A program made the translations under genes and the position numbers. Shown piece by piece: positions 1 through 6,652 of a DNA stretch of 14,717 nucleotides. Source of the stretch: Thermoprotei archaeon (GTDB lineage: Archaea > Thermoproteota > Thermoprotei_A > Sulfolobales > Fervidicoccaceae); NCBI GenBank assembly GCA_022759165.1, contig JAEMPT010000105.1:1-14717 (forward strand), given 5' to 3'. Under the pieces are notes generated by a model, which saw nothing but the letters and a program-made list of their open reading frames with translations, was not told the DNA's origin and made no database searches. Numbering within the stretch: the first letter of the stretch is position 1; each line of letters opens with the position of its first letter.

Positions 1-762
1 ATTAGATGTGGGTATTCCCCAAGACATCATCTGCTCGATTCCGGGAAGATCGACCTCTTCTCCCTTTCTCATTCTCCTCAGAATCTCAACCTTTACCCAG
101 CTTGTCCCCCCAGAGCCGGAAACGTCAAATAGCTTAATGCCAGACTCATATAGCGCGCTGACCGTTTCGAACGACATCCCGCAGCCTGTTTCCTTAACTA
201 TCACCGGGACATTCAGATGCTCTACGACCTTAGATATCTTCTCCACGAGTCCCCTTAAGTCTGTATCTCCCTCTCTCTGAAAAACCTCTTGGGCTGGGTT
301 CAGGTGTATGGCGAGGGCATCAGCCTCTATCATTTCAACTGCTCTCTGAGCCACTTCTGCTGGCCTTTCACCCAGCTGCTGTGCGCCGATGTTTGCAATG
401 ACTGGAACATTCCTCGCCTCTTCCCTAACAACCCTATAAGTCCATCCGATGCTGTCATTTTCTAGAGCTGCTCTTTGACTTCCTACGCCTATCGCGATGC
501 CAAGTTCGTTCGCGACTCTCGCCAGCGATCTGTTCAGCTCCCCCGCCACAGGGTGGCCTCCTGTAATGCCAGTTATCATAAAGGGGGCATTGAGCCGTTT
601 CCCCAGGAATTGCATAGACGTATCGACTTCTTTCAAGCTCATTTCAGGCAAGGAAGAATGTATGAGGCTGACCTCATTGAAGAGGGGATCGCCCGCCTCA
701 ACATCTTCGGAAAGAGAAAGCAATATGTGGTCCATCTTTCTGGTAGCAGTATCCATCGGCAT
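1..762 (-). CDS. idi2 (fni): Type 2 isopentenyl-diphosphate delta-isomerase (FMN-dependent), C-terminus cut by window edge
   Basis: Interconverts isopentenyl and dimethylallyl diphosphate, supplying the allylic starter for archaeal ether-lipid chains; the family is a cytosolic TIM-barrel enzyme using reduced FMN. I translated 254 codons from the reverse strand. Visible family motifs are RK at residues 8-9, ITGITGG (63-69), GVGSQR (92-97), IGAQQL (125-130), AIHLNPAQE (151-159), the QREGD segment (162-166) with the Gln and Glu expected to act in catalysis and Mg binding, VIVKETG (187-193) and the phosphate-loop-like SGSGGTSW (215-222). The frame is still open at base 1; family members run about 350-370 residues, so roughly 100 are missing. 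The ATG at 762 gives an MPxxxxRK start like Sulfolobus homologues; a GTG at 771 is the alternative. It follows IPK after 67 bp that contain a TATA-like stretch, so it may have its own promoter. Identity is secure. Confidence 0.95.
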   Translation of the reverse strand, partial: MPMDTATRKMDHILLSLSEDVEAGDPLFNEVSLIHSSLPEMSLKEVDTSMQFLGKRLNAPFMITGITGGHPVAGELNRSLARVANELGIAIGVGSQRAALENDSIGWTYRVVREEARNVPVIANIGAQQLGERPAEVAQRAVEMIEADALAIHLNPAQEVFQREGDTDLRGLVEKISKVVEHLNVPVIVKETGCGMSFETVSALYESGIKLFDVSGSGGTSWVKVEILRRMRKGEEVDLPGIEQMMSWGIPTSN

Positions 763-829
763 GCTATCCACTCTCTCTTTATCCTTAACTCACATCATTA
801 TTTATTTTTAGAGAAAATGTCCCCGCTTA
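763..829 (-). promoter_or_regulatory. Possible internal promoter for idi2
   Basis: This is the widest gap inside the otherwise tightly packed minus-strand array. Read on the minus strand it carries CTAAAAATAAATAAT at about 799-813, a good archaeal TATA-like element, some 40 bases before the ATG at 762. A transcript starting about 25 bases downstream would have a leader of roughly 10-20 nt. The GGATAAAGAGAGA purine run ahead of the start is at best a weak ribosome binding site. Inference from composition and spacing only. Confidence 0.35.
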
Positions 830-1621
830 TCAGTAGATCATGGTTCCTCTGATTTTCCTTCCTAAGATAGCTGCGCTTAGCTCTCCCTTCAGGCTCCCGT
901 TCACTATTGCTACTACAGGATGCGAAGAGATCCCCCCTAGGTACCTGTATATTTTGAGCAATTTTCCAGGGAGACCCTCTGTGACGTCTGGGACGCTAGA
1001 AGGAAACTTTATCTCCTTCATTATACCCGGGATATCTTCAAGCCTTATCGAACTGATTAAGGAAGATGCGTCTTTTGGATCCCTGTATACACCATCGACA
1101 TCCGTGGCGAATACTACGGAGTCTGCCTTGATCTCCCTAGCTATCATCATGGAAAGGTCGTCACCAGAAATTATGAACGGCCCGCATCCATTATCGCCGA
1201 GGACTATGTCTCCGAAAGTCACCGGAATTAGGCCAGAGACGAATGCTTTTAGCAAAGGTGTAAAATTGCAATTGAAGGTTGAAAATTGACATGAAGCGAG
1301 GCAGATCGAATGAGGAGGGAAAGAGACCGCCTTGAGCCCAGCATTGAGAAAATGAAGCATGACTATTTGATTCAGCTCCATCATCGCATCAGATATACGA
1401 GGCACAGATTCGTTAGTCAATCTCCCCTTCTCATCGATTTCGCTCTTGGCTGCGAAGTGCCCAAACGATCCCCCGCCATGGACTATAACTACTTCGATAC
1501 CGCTGCTCACAGCCTCGCGGATTACTTCCACGATCGATAGAACACGTTCAGACCTGACAGAGAAGGGCTTCGACTTGTCTGTTATAAGGCTTCCCCCAAG
1601 TTTTAAAACTACTTTCCTCAT
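830..1621 (-). CDS. ipk: Isopentenyl phosphate kinase
   Basis: ATP-dependent phosphorylation of isopentenyl phosphate to isopentenyl diphosphate, the kinase step of the archaeal alternative mevalonate pathway, in the cytosol. It is an amino-acid-kinase-fold protein of 263 residues, a usual length for the family. Seen: the glycine-rich nucleotide loop KLGGSLITDKSKP (7-19), VHGGGSFGHFAA (48-58) whose His55 corresponds to the histidine that marks IPKs among these kinases, TFGDIVLGDNG (135-145), SGDD (152-155) and TDVDGVYRDPKD (173-184). Its ATG overlaps the TGA of the preceding gene in an ATGA arrangement, and a GGAGAGG ribosome binding site lies 7 nt upstream inside that gene. Position between a mevalonate-kinase-slot gene and idi2 matches crenarchaeal gene order. 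Identity is secure. Confidence 0.95.
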   Translation of the reverse strand: MRKVVLKLGGSLITDKSKPFSVRSERVLSIVEVIREAVSSGIEVVIVHGGGSFGHFAAKSEIDEKGRLTNESVPRISDAMMELNQIVMLHFLNAGLKAVSFPPHSICLASCQFSTFNCNFTPLLKAFVSGLIPVTFGDIVLGDNGCGPFIISGDDLSMMIAREIKADSVVFATDVDGVYRDPKDASSLISSIRLEDIPGIMKEIKFPSSVPDVTEGLPGKLLKIYRYLGGISSHPVVAIVNGSLKGELSAAILGRKIRGTMIY

Positions 1622-2394
1622 CTTCGTTCCTCTCCAATCTTGTAAAGGCAGAACCTCGTCCTCGAATCTGGTGATAATACTCCTTCCGACGGTACCCTTG
1701 TACCATAAAGGAAGTGAATTGCTGCGTTTATCCCTCGTTCCGCTGTCCTCCTTCTCAATTCGTTGGAATCTTTAACCGAGAGATAGTGCTGCACCAAAAC
1801 GTAAGAATTGAGCTTCGCCAATAGGTCAGACGTGCCTTCGTCTAAGAAAGGATTAGCGCTTATCCTGGTAACCCCATATGGCTTAGCATATATCGAAAAG
1901 GACCCGAATTCAGTAGAGCCTGAAGCAGGAGAGCCTATAAGCGATGCTGATGCCCTCATGGCCCTCGATATTAGGATGCCGATTCCGTAGTGCAGTTTAA
2001 GCCTCTCGGATAGCAATCCCTCTATAATCTCATCCTTATCGTCTTGGGAAAAGCTCTCCTCGTATACTGAGGATCCCAACTCTATGAGTTGTGCTACTGC
2101 CCCAACGATTATCGATGGGGTGAAGCACTTGGACTCGGTGTTGGCCGTTACCTTTAGCTCGAACGGTTCTGGGAATCCATCGTACAATATCGTTCTCAGC
2201 GCTTTCGCCAACATCAACTTAGTGATTTCGCCTATGTTTCCAAAAATCGAGATCCCTCGACTATGCGATCTCAGGAGCTCCATGCTAATCGTAGCGTGAC
2301 TCTCAGTTTTATAAACGAGGATATGATTTTCCCTGCCGGGGACGGGAACTAAGAGAGGTAGATAAAGGTTAAATTCCCCTTCAATAGAATCCAT
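1618..2394 (-). CDS. Unrecognised protein at the mevalonate kinase position; possible degenerate or divergent GHMP-kinase-fold protein
   Basis: I do not recognise this 258-residue protein from sequence. It lies between MEMO and ipk, where many crenarchaea carry mevalonate kinase. Seen: a VPVPGR string at 16-21, a helix-like stretch at about 53-70, a beta-like ELKVTAN at 79-85, then a helix-like TPSIIVGAVAQLIELG (92-107). That order resembles a GHMP kinase N-domain, but the GxGLGSSA phosphate-binding motif is absent (TESKCFTPS stands there), the N-terminal PGxxxxxGEHAVVYG motif is absent, and no C-terminal GGGG loop is visible. It is also shorter than the usual 300-plus residues. No signal peptide or membrane segment. 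Start: ATG 2394-2392 shares one base with the MEMO stop TAA, with GTGAT a few bases upstream. Alternatives are a strongly diverged active kinase, a non-catalytic paralogue, or an unrelated protein. Context suggests a role tied to isoprenoid synthesis; that is inference. Confidence 0.55.
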   Translation of the reverse strand: MDSIEGEFNLYLPLLVPVPGRENHILVYKTESHATISMELLRSHSRGISIFGNIGEITKLMLAKALRTILYDGFPEPFELKVTANTESKCFTPSIIVGAVAQLIELGSSVYEESFSQDDKDEIIEGLLSERLKLHYGIGILISRAMRASASLIGSPASGSTEFGSFSIYAKPYGVTRISANPFLDEGTSDLLAKLNSYVLVQHYLSVKDSNELRRRTAERGINAAIHFLYGTRVPSEGVLSPDSRTRFCLYKIGEERR

Positions 2395-3269
2395 TATGAA
2401 TCACTTTTAAGAGGAAAGCGGGCCGATAGGTAGCCCACTACGGCCTCTTTGTCGCCGGTTATGTCTCCCGACGTAGCGTACTTGAGGAGCTTAGCCCTTC
2501 CGCCTGAGAGCTCCCTCTGCATGTACATGATTACCATGACTCCCCCTGGGCCGCACATAGAGATATCTTCTTTCACTATGAATTCAAAGAACTTTACCGG
2601 ATCCCCTTCTTCGATCTTCTTATATGCAGCGAGATCTTTTCTAATCGCTTCATCATATGGCTCATAATGAGACATATCTGTGCTAGCTATTAAAACTGCA
2701 TCCCTTCCAAGCTTCCTGATCCCCTCTAGAAGCTCGCGGGCTACGGCCTCTGCTATCCTGGGAGATTGCTCCTTCATGACGAGAGGCAATATCTTCACAG
2801 CAGAACCATAAATGTGCTGCAGAAATGGTATCTGGACTTCGACGCTGTGCTCATAGAGATGAGCGCTGAACTCCGGTATGATCGCCTTCGAGTTTGCTAT
2901 AATATAGTCCCTCAGCTCCTCGTCAACCTGGATCCTACCGAGCGGCGTTCTCCAGAACTTCCACGGGGCAATGGAGACGCTGGGACCGAGGCCCGTATGA
3001 TTAGGTCCAATTATAATAATGGTATCAGGCTTCTTCTCCTTTGACAAGTTGTAATAAGTATGAGCTGCAATGGGGCCAGAAAACATGTAGCCTGCATGTG
3101 GAGAAATGAAACCTATAGAGAGCCTTTCTTTCCCAAATTCCTGTCGAGGTATCTCTCCGGGACCGAGATTGTGAAGATAGGATGCCCTTATCTGCTCCTC
3201 CAAGGAAGATTTTCTAAGCTCGTAAAAGGTTCCTGCAGCTACCGGCTCCCTTTCAAGCTCTATGCTCAA
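2394..3269 (-). CDS. memo: MEMO family protein (AmmeMemoRadiSam system protein B-like)
   Basis: A member of the MEMO family, related in fold to extradiol-type dioxygenases; the archaeal function is not established. The 291 residues contain the family hallmarks: EPVAAGTFY near the N-terminus (8-15), SPHAGYMFSGPIAAHTY (56-72), IIGPNHTGLG (86-95), an EHSVEVQIPFLQH segment (140-152), STDMSHYEPYDEAIRKD (196-212) and MCGPGG (238-243). His58, His91 and Cys239 correspond to the metal ligands described for human MEMO1. The start is a TTG at 3269 that overlaps the rpsB stop as TTGA, with GGGGGA about 5 nt upstream; the next residues SIELEREPVAAG fit the family. Encoded between rpsB and the isoprenoid genes, a neighbourhood shared with other crenarchaea, which suggests a conserved but unexplained link. 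Confidence 0.92.
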   Translation of the reverse strand: MSIELEREPVAAGTFYELRKSSLEEQIRASYLHNLGPGEIPRQEFGKERLSIGFISPHAGYMFSGPIAAHTYYNLSKEKKPDTIIIIGPNHTGLGPSVSIAPWKFWRTPLGRIQVDEELRDYIIANSKAIIPEFSAHLYEHSVEVQIPFLQHIYGSAVKILPLVMKEQSPRIAEAVARELLEGIRKLGRDAVLIASTDMSHYEPYDEAIRKDLAAYKKIEEGDPVKFFEFIVKEDISMCGPGGVMVIMYMQRELSGGRAKLLKYATSGDITGDKEAVVGYLSARFPLKSDS

Positions 3270-3919
3270 GCTTTTCCCCCAATCCTCGTCTCGAAGGCAT
3301 CGGGAGGCTCGGGTAGATCAGCGTTCGGCATAAGCTCCCCTCTTTCTCTTAATACCTGCCTAGTCAATATCCAGTAAAGCAGTGCTAGGCTCCTCCTCCC
3401 TTTGTTGTTCGCAGGTATTATTAGGTCTATTCCATCTATCCTGTTGTCTGTGTCGCTGAACGAAACGACTGGTATGCCGATCCTAAATGCCTCAGTTATT
3501 ATCTGTTGATCAGCTCTCGGGTCTGTGACGACGACCAGCTCAGGCTCCATATAGTATTCTAGATGGGGGTTCGTTAATATCCCTGGTATAACCCTCCCCG
3601 TTATGCTCTTCGATCTAACGTATTGAGAGAACTTCTTAACCGATTGGTGCCCATATTGTCTAACGCTCACAGCAACTATCTTGTCCGGTTCATATCTGGA
3701 GATCATCTTCGCAGCTATCCTTAGCCTTTCGTCTATTTTCCTCACATCTAGGACGTAAAGGCCATCTGGCCTTATCCTATAAACGAATTCCCTCATCGCT
3801 TTATTGCACACATATGTTCCTATGTGAACACCAGCCGCAAGGTACTGGTCTATTGGGACTAGTAGCTCGAGGGCATGAGACTCGATCTCGCTTTTCATCC
3901 TGCTCTCTTCACTCGACAA
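3266..3919 (-). CDS. rpsB: Small ribosomal subunit protein uS2
   Basis: Structural protein of the archaeal 30S subunit, S2/SA family. Seen: LVPIDQYLAAGVHIGTYVCNKAM near the N-terminus, DGLYVLDVRKIDERLRIAA, RVIPGILTNP, ELVVVTDPRADQQIITEA, and a C-terminal NNKGRRSLALLYWILTRQVLRERG helix, all typical of archaeal S2. Length of about 217 residues is normal. Start choice: an ATG at 3925 directly abuts the strong site GAGGTGAT (3926-3933) and is too close to be served by it; the in-frame TTG two codons later (3919) sits 6 nt from GGTGAT, the spacing used elsewhere in this array, so I prefer it. ATG 3925 and the ATG at 3901 remain possible. Follows rpoN directly. Confidence 0.95.
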   Translation of the reverse strand: MSSEESRMKSEIESHALELLVPIDQYLAAGVHIGTYVCNKAMREFVYRIRPDGLYVLDVRKIDERLRIAAKMISRYEPDKIVAVSVRQYGHQSVKKFSQYVRSKSITGRVIPGILTNPHLEYYMEPELVVVTDPRADQQIITEAFRIGIPVVSFSDTDNRIDGIDLIIPANNKGRRSLALLYWILTRQVLRERGELMPNADLPEPPDAFETRIGGKA

Positions 3920-3925
3920 GGTCAT

Positions 3926-3933
3926 ATCACCTC
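3926..3933 (-). promoter_or_regulatory. Ribosome binding site of rpsB overlapping the rpoN stop codon
   Basis: Minus-strand GAGGTGAT. The last rpoN codon AGG and its TGA stop form the core AGGTGA. It touches the ATG at 3925 without a spacer but is 6 nt from the in-frame TTG at 3919, which favours the TTG as start. Confidence 0.65.
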
Positions 3934-4127
3934 ATAGGCTTGAATTTTATCACTTGGTCAATAAGCTCTACGTGAGAAATTAGCGTTCTCCTGCAGCAAT
4001 ATCTTTTCACTCCCAGGTCGTCGAGAACCTTATCTGGGTCCTCTCCCTTTGCCACCCTCTCCTTGAAAGGTTCCCAAAGATGGCCCAGGGGCTTACCACA
4101 AGTATAGCATCTAACGGGAACGATCAA
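3927..4127 (-). CDS. rpoN: DNA-directed RNA polymerase subunit N (Rpo10)
   Basis: Small zinc-binding RNA polymerase subunit, counterpart of eukaryotic Rpb10, which sits in the assembly platform formed with Rpo3 and Rpo11. The 66 residues match the family: MIVPVRCYTCGKPLGHLWEPF at the start, and the zinc ligands CxxC (Cys7, Cys10) and the adjacent CC pair (Cys44, Cys45) in KRYCCRRTL. Start is a TTG at 4127 (the reverse strand reads TTGATCGTTCCC), supported by AGGTGAT with a 5-nt spacer and by the family N-terminus MIVPVRC; there is no usable ATG. It lies 6 bp after rps9. RpoK, which many archaea place right after rpoN, does not fit here, because rpsB follows at once. Confidence 0.97.
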   Translation of the reverse strand: MIVPVRCYTCGKPLGHLWEPFKERVAKGEDPDKVLDDLGVKRYCCRRTLISHVELIDQVIKFKPMR

Positions 4128-4132
4128 ACTTA

Positions 4133-4139
4133 ATCACCT
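4133..4139 (-). promoter_or_regulatory. Ribosome binding site of rpoN overlapping the rps9 stop codon
   Basis: Minus-strand AGGTGAT, in which AGG is the last rps9 codon and TGA its stop. It lies 5 nt before the TTG start of rpoN and decides that non-ATG start. Confidence 0.75.
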
Positions 4140-4535
4140 GTAGGACTTCTGCCATCTCCTCCTTGCGCTGTAGCGCATATACTTCTCCGGTTCAGTCTGC
4201 CTTGGGTCTCCAGCCAGCATTACTCTATCATACTCTAAGAAGATCCTCTTGAGCTGTTCGCTCTCGAAGAACTTCATTAGCCCTCTAGCGATCGCCGTCC
4301 TTACGGCATCAGCCTGGGCCATGACGCCGCCTCCGTTAACTCTAACGACTACATCTATTTTATCTCTATATTCTCTCCCCAAGAGCAGAATGGGCTCCAT
4401 CACTTTGTTTCTAAAGAGCTCTACGGGATAAATTTCAAGGGGAATATCATTCACGTATACTCTCCCCTTCCCTTCCTTTATGAGCACCCTTGCTATCGCC
4501 GTCTTCCTCTTCGCTGCAGAAAGAACGAACTTCAT
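4134..4535 (-). CDS. rps9: Small ribosomal subunit protein uS9
   Basis: 30S subunit head protein whose basic C-terminal tail reaches the P-site tRNA. The 133 residues show the S9 signature: SAAKRKTAIARVLIKEGKGRVYVND at the N-terminus, VVRVNGGGVMAQADAVRTAIARGL in the middle, and the arginine-rich end YSARRRWQKSYR typical of archaeal S9. ATG start at 4535 overlaps the rpl13 TGA stop as ATGA, and GGTGAT lies 5 nt upstream inside rpl13, so translation is probably coupled. The order rpl18e-rpl13-rps9-rpoN is the conserved archaeal one. Confidence 0.97.
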   Translation of the reverse strand: MKFVLSAAKRKTAIARVLIKEGKGRVYVNDIPLEIYPVELFRNKVMEPILLLGREYRDKIDVVVRVNGGGVMAQADAVRTAIARGLMKFFESEQLKRIFLEYDRVMLAGDPRQTEPEKYMRYSARRRWQKSYR

Positions 4536-4984
4536 GCTTTATCACCGCTCCACCCGAGAAGCTTTGCGAGCTCACCTAGGGTTATATGCTTTGCCTTAAG
4601 CTTTGAGGCATCGGCCTCCTTCAAACTTACGAGGCTCTTCCCCTTAAGCTCTTTTGGAACTCCAATATAGACCTTTAGGTTCTTCAAGGCCTCCCTACCT
4701 TTAGGCTTATTTGGTAGCATCCCCCTTACGGTCCTCTTCACTATTCCAGATGGAGTCCTCGGCCTTCTCATTCCCTGCTTATCTGGGTTCCTGAAGGTCC
4801 TCACCTTCCACAGGTTCCTATACCCTTCTTTGACCCTCTTGCTATCTCCGCTCAGCACCGCCTTTTCAGCGTTGACGACTATAACTTTCTTGCCGTTCAA
4901 AAGCATCTTAGCAATTATAGAAGCCATTCTGCCAAGTATTAGATTAGTTGCATCGATTATTACCTCGGATTCTGTTTCAGCCAT
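4532..4984 (-). CDS. rpl13: Large ribosomal subunit protein uL13
   Basis: Structural protein of the 50S subunit. Seen: SEVIIDATNLILGRMASIIAKMLLNG (N-terminal core), VVNAEKAVLSGD, the basic loop RNPDKQGMRRPRTPSGIVKRTVRGMLP typical of archaeal/eukaryotic L13, and LKVYIGVPKELKG. The ATG at 4984 gives 150 residues beginning MAETESEVIIDAT, the normal family start, with GAGGTG 9 nt upstream. A GTG at 5008 opens the frame eight codons earlier and overlaps the rpl18e stop, but it would add residues not usual in the family. Followed by rps9 with a 4-bp overlap. Confidence 0.96.
   Translation of the reverse strand: MAETESEVIIDATNLILGRMASIIAKMLLNGKKVIVVNAEKAVLSGDSKRVKEGYRNLWKVRTFRNPDKQGMRRPRTPSGIVKRTVRGMLPNKPKGREALKNLKVYIGVPKELKGKSLVSLKEADASKLKAKHITLGELAKLLGWSGDKA
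4541..4546 (-). promoter_or_regulatory. Ribosome binding site of rps9 inside the end of rpl13
   Basis: Minus-strand GGTGAT, 5 nt ahead of the rps9 ATG. It is read as Gly-Asp near the end of L13 (the WSGDKA end), so the L13 C-terminus carries the initiation signal of the next gene. Confidence 0.7.
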
Positions 4985-4993
4985 TGTCTTGGA

Positions 4994-4999
4994 CACCTC
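4994..4999 (-). promoter_or_regulatory. Ribosome binding site of rpl13
   Basis: Minus-strand GAGGTG, 9 nt before the ATG at 4984. It lies inside the longer reading frame that starts at GTG 5008 and argues for the shorter start. Confidence 0.65.
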
Positions 5000-5004
5000 A
5001 AAGC

Positions 5005-5385
5005 TCACCTGATTATTTTAACCTTTGAGCCCTTGAGCTCATTAGCTATATCTCCGGAAGAAACTATATCTTCAAGGAACATAAGCCTGCATCCGGCCTT
5101 AGATAGTTTCTCATACGCTTTCTGCGTGAAGGAATCAGCCACAACCGTAAGTCTCTTCCCCTCAAGTTTGCCCGCTCCCAATACCTTCCCTGGAACTATT
5201 ATTACCTCTCCGTCGTGGGCATGCCTGTTGATCTTTGAGATATTAACGATTATCCTCTTCCTCCTCGGAGCGCTTAAGAGCTCCGATATCCTAGACCAAA
5301 CGGGCTGGCCCGTCTTCGTGGAAACAGCCCTTAGGGACCTTATCAACTTCCTCTTGTGCAAGTTCGTTGTGCCAGTCCTGCTCAT
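5005..5385 (-). CDS. rpl18e: Large ribosomal subunit protein eL18 (L18e)
   Basis: 50S protein found in archaea and eukaryotes only, with an L15-like fold. The 126 residues show SRTGTTNLHKRKLIRSLRAVS at the N-terminus, RRKRIIVNISKINRHAHDGEVIIVPGKVLGAGKL, and CRLMFLEDIVSSGDIANELKGSKVKIIR at the end, all normal for the family in length and content. The ATG at 5385 is 1 bp after the rpoD stop, with GGAGTGAG some 6 nt upstream inside the rpoD end. It ends in AGG-TGA, again a GGTGA-like string at the stop. Its presence by itself excludes a bacterial source. Confidence 0.97.
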   Translation of the reverse strand: MSRTGTTNLHKRKLIRSLRAVSTKTGQPVWSRISELLSAPRRKRIIVNISKINRHAHDGEVIIVPGKVLGAGKLEGKRLTVVADSFTQKAYEKLSKAGCRLMFLEDIVSSGDIANELKGSKVKIIR

Positions 5386-5386
5386 T

Positions 5387-6223
5387 TTAACTCACTCCTA
5401 TCTCATCCATCATTCTATCAACGCGTTCAAGCTTCTCCCTCAGCGTCTTGAGGGAGAGATCGATGATCGTTTTTGGGGAAAGCGAGCCCGTGGACTCGAA
5501 CCTCAGAATCCTTTCGTTCTCAAGATAATTAACCTTAATGCACCCCTTGCACGGCCTATCCTCACAGAACCTCAGCACGCTCGTATTGGAGAACTTTTCC
5601 AGCTTAAGCTCCCCCTTCTTTTTCTTCGAGATTATCTTCGATAGCTCCTCGCTGAATGATGAAACGCATTTCAGGCAATCCTCTGAGTTTTGGCAGGCTG
5701 AAATATCGAATTCCACGAGAGGCACTGAGAGCAAAACGGAAATTGAAACAGGGCTCCACTTTATGTGCTCCTTACCTCTTCCCAACCTAAGCTCTAGCTC
5801 GACCGATATCTTCTGTCCCTTTCCAAGAACTATGATAGGTATGTCAGGTATGACAGGATAAACGTCAGGATCCTCGGGTCTTATATCTTTAGCGTAAACA
5901 ACTCTTCTATCGCTATCTTCGTTGGAGACCTCGAGAAAAGCCCTCGTGTAACAGCCCTCGCACTGGGTGCATTCAATGCACTTCTCCGGCGAGGAATACT
6001 TCTCGACAGCCTTCTCGCTGTAAAATGGAATCATAGCAAGCCTATGCGCCAGGACCTCGTCGTGCAATATTGAGTTGTTCTCGAGCACCAATACGTTGTC
6101 CACAGCCATAGTTGGAACTTCCTCAATGATGATTCTCCTCAGAGCGGAGAGGAGCTCAGTTGGTACATCCAAAAACCTTATCTCCGCCGTTTCCCCGTCT
6201 ACGCTAATACTCTGAATTCCCAT
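5387..6223 (-). CDS. rpoD: DNA-directed RNA polymerase subunit D (Rpo3), cysteine-rich form
   Basis: Assembly-platform subunit of archaeal RNA polymerase, counterpart of Rpb3 and bacterial alpha; it pairs with Rpo11. Not a sigma factor despite the symbol. In 278 residues: the alpha-like start with FLDVPTELLSALRRIIIEEVPTMAVD (18-42), HRLAMIPF (60-67), then a metal loop CIECTQCEGC (Cys82, 85, 88, 91) at the place of the Rpb3 zinc loop, and an inserted ferredoxin-like domain with Cys177, 183, 186, 220, 225 and 228. The C-terminal helix (about 257-275) is the dimerisation part. Many archaeal Rpo3 proteins bind an iron-sulfur cluster in that inserted domain. The ten cysteines could hold one zinc and at least one cluster; which metals are bound is inference. 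The ATG at 6223 follows rps11 by 23 bp and has no clear GGTGA; AAGGGTCATC is the best candidate. Confidence 0.95.
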   Translation of the reverse strand: MGIQSISVDGETAEIRFLDVPTELLSALRRIIIEEVPTMAVDNVLVLENNSILHDEVLAHRLAMIPFYSEKAVEKYSSPEKCIECTQCEGCYTRAFLEVSNEDSDRRVVYAKDIRPEDPDVYPVIPDIPIIVLGKGQKISVELELRLGRGKEHIKWSPVSISVLLSVPLVEFDISACQNSEDCLKCVSSFSEELSKIISKKKKGELKLEKFSNTSVLRFCEDRPCKGCIKVNYLENERILRFESTGSLSPKTIIDLSLKTLREKLERVDRMMDEIGVS

Positions 6224-6246
6224 GCCGATGACCCTTGATATTTTTC

Positions 6247-6648
6247 TCAGACTCTCCTTCCTCTCCTGCCGCCGGGCCTTCTCGTTGAGTCGTGCGGTAT
6301 GGGTGTGACGTCCTCAATTCTTCCTATTATAAATCCTGACCTCGCAAGAGCTCTGATAGCGGCCTGCGCACCAGGGCCAGGCGTCTTCAGCCCGTGTCCT
6401 CCTGGTGCCCGAACCTTTATGTGTATCGCGCTTATCCCTCTATCCATTGCCATTTGAGCTGCCCTTGAAGCGCCTATCATAGCTGCATATGGCGATGGCT
6501 TCTCCCTGTCGGCCTTGACTACCATCCCTCCCGAGACCCTCGAAGCTGTCTCGGCTCCTGAGAGATCCGTTATGTGAACGATTGTATTGTTTAAACTTGA
6601 ATATATGTGGGCGATCCCCCACTTGAGCTCTCTAGAAGACAAAGACAT
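6247..6648 (-). CDS. rps11: Small ribosomal subunit protein uS11
   Basis: 30S platform protein that contacts 16S rRNA and mRNA near the E site. Seen: LKWGIAHIYSSLNNTIVHITDLSGAET, SGGMVVKADREKPSPYAAMIGA, IHIKVRAPGGHGLKTPGPGAQAAIRALARSG and the basic end PIPHDSTRRPGGRRGRRV, the textbook S11 signature. I take the ATG at 6648 (133 residues). The frame opens three codons earlier with a GTG at 6657, but that GTG is itself part of the GAGGTGAT ribosome binding site 4 nt before the ATG, so it is unlikely to initiate. Follows rps4 and precedes rpoD, the conserved archaeal order. Confidence 0.97.
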   Translation of the reverse strand: MSLSSRELKWGIAHIYSSLNNTIVHITDLSGAETASRVSGGMVVKADREKPSPYAAMIGASRAAQMAMDRGISAIHIKVRAPGGHGLKTPGPGAQAAIRALARSGFIIGRIEDVTPIPHDSTRRPGGRRGRRV

Positions 6649-6652
6649 GCGA

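Noticed and set aside
475..852. Plus-strand open frames opposite idi2
   Set aside because: They overlie the clear type 2 isomerase on the minus strand and cross its promoter; no ribosome binding site or protein feature supports them.
830..2394. Frameshifted remnant of a longer mevalonate kinase at the ipk boundary
   Set aside because: Both genes are complete, overlap cleanly by 4 bases and have proper starts; no kinase motif appears in the other two frames in the parts I checked.
5033..5644. Plus-strand open frame of 203 codons opposite rpl18e and rpoD
   Set aside because: Its sequence has no recognisable family feature and lies wholly opposite two certain genes and their junction; it is a shadow of their codon bias.
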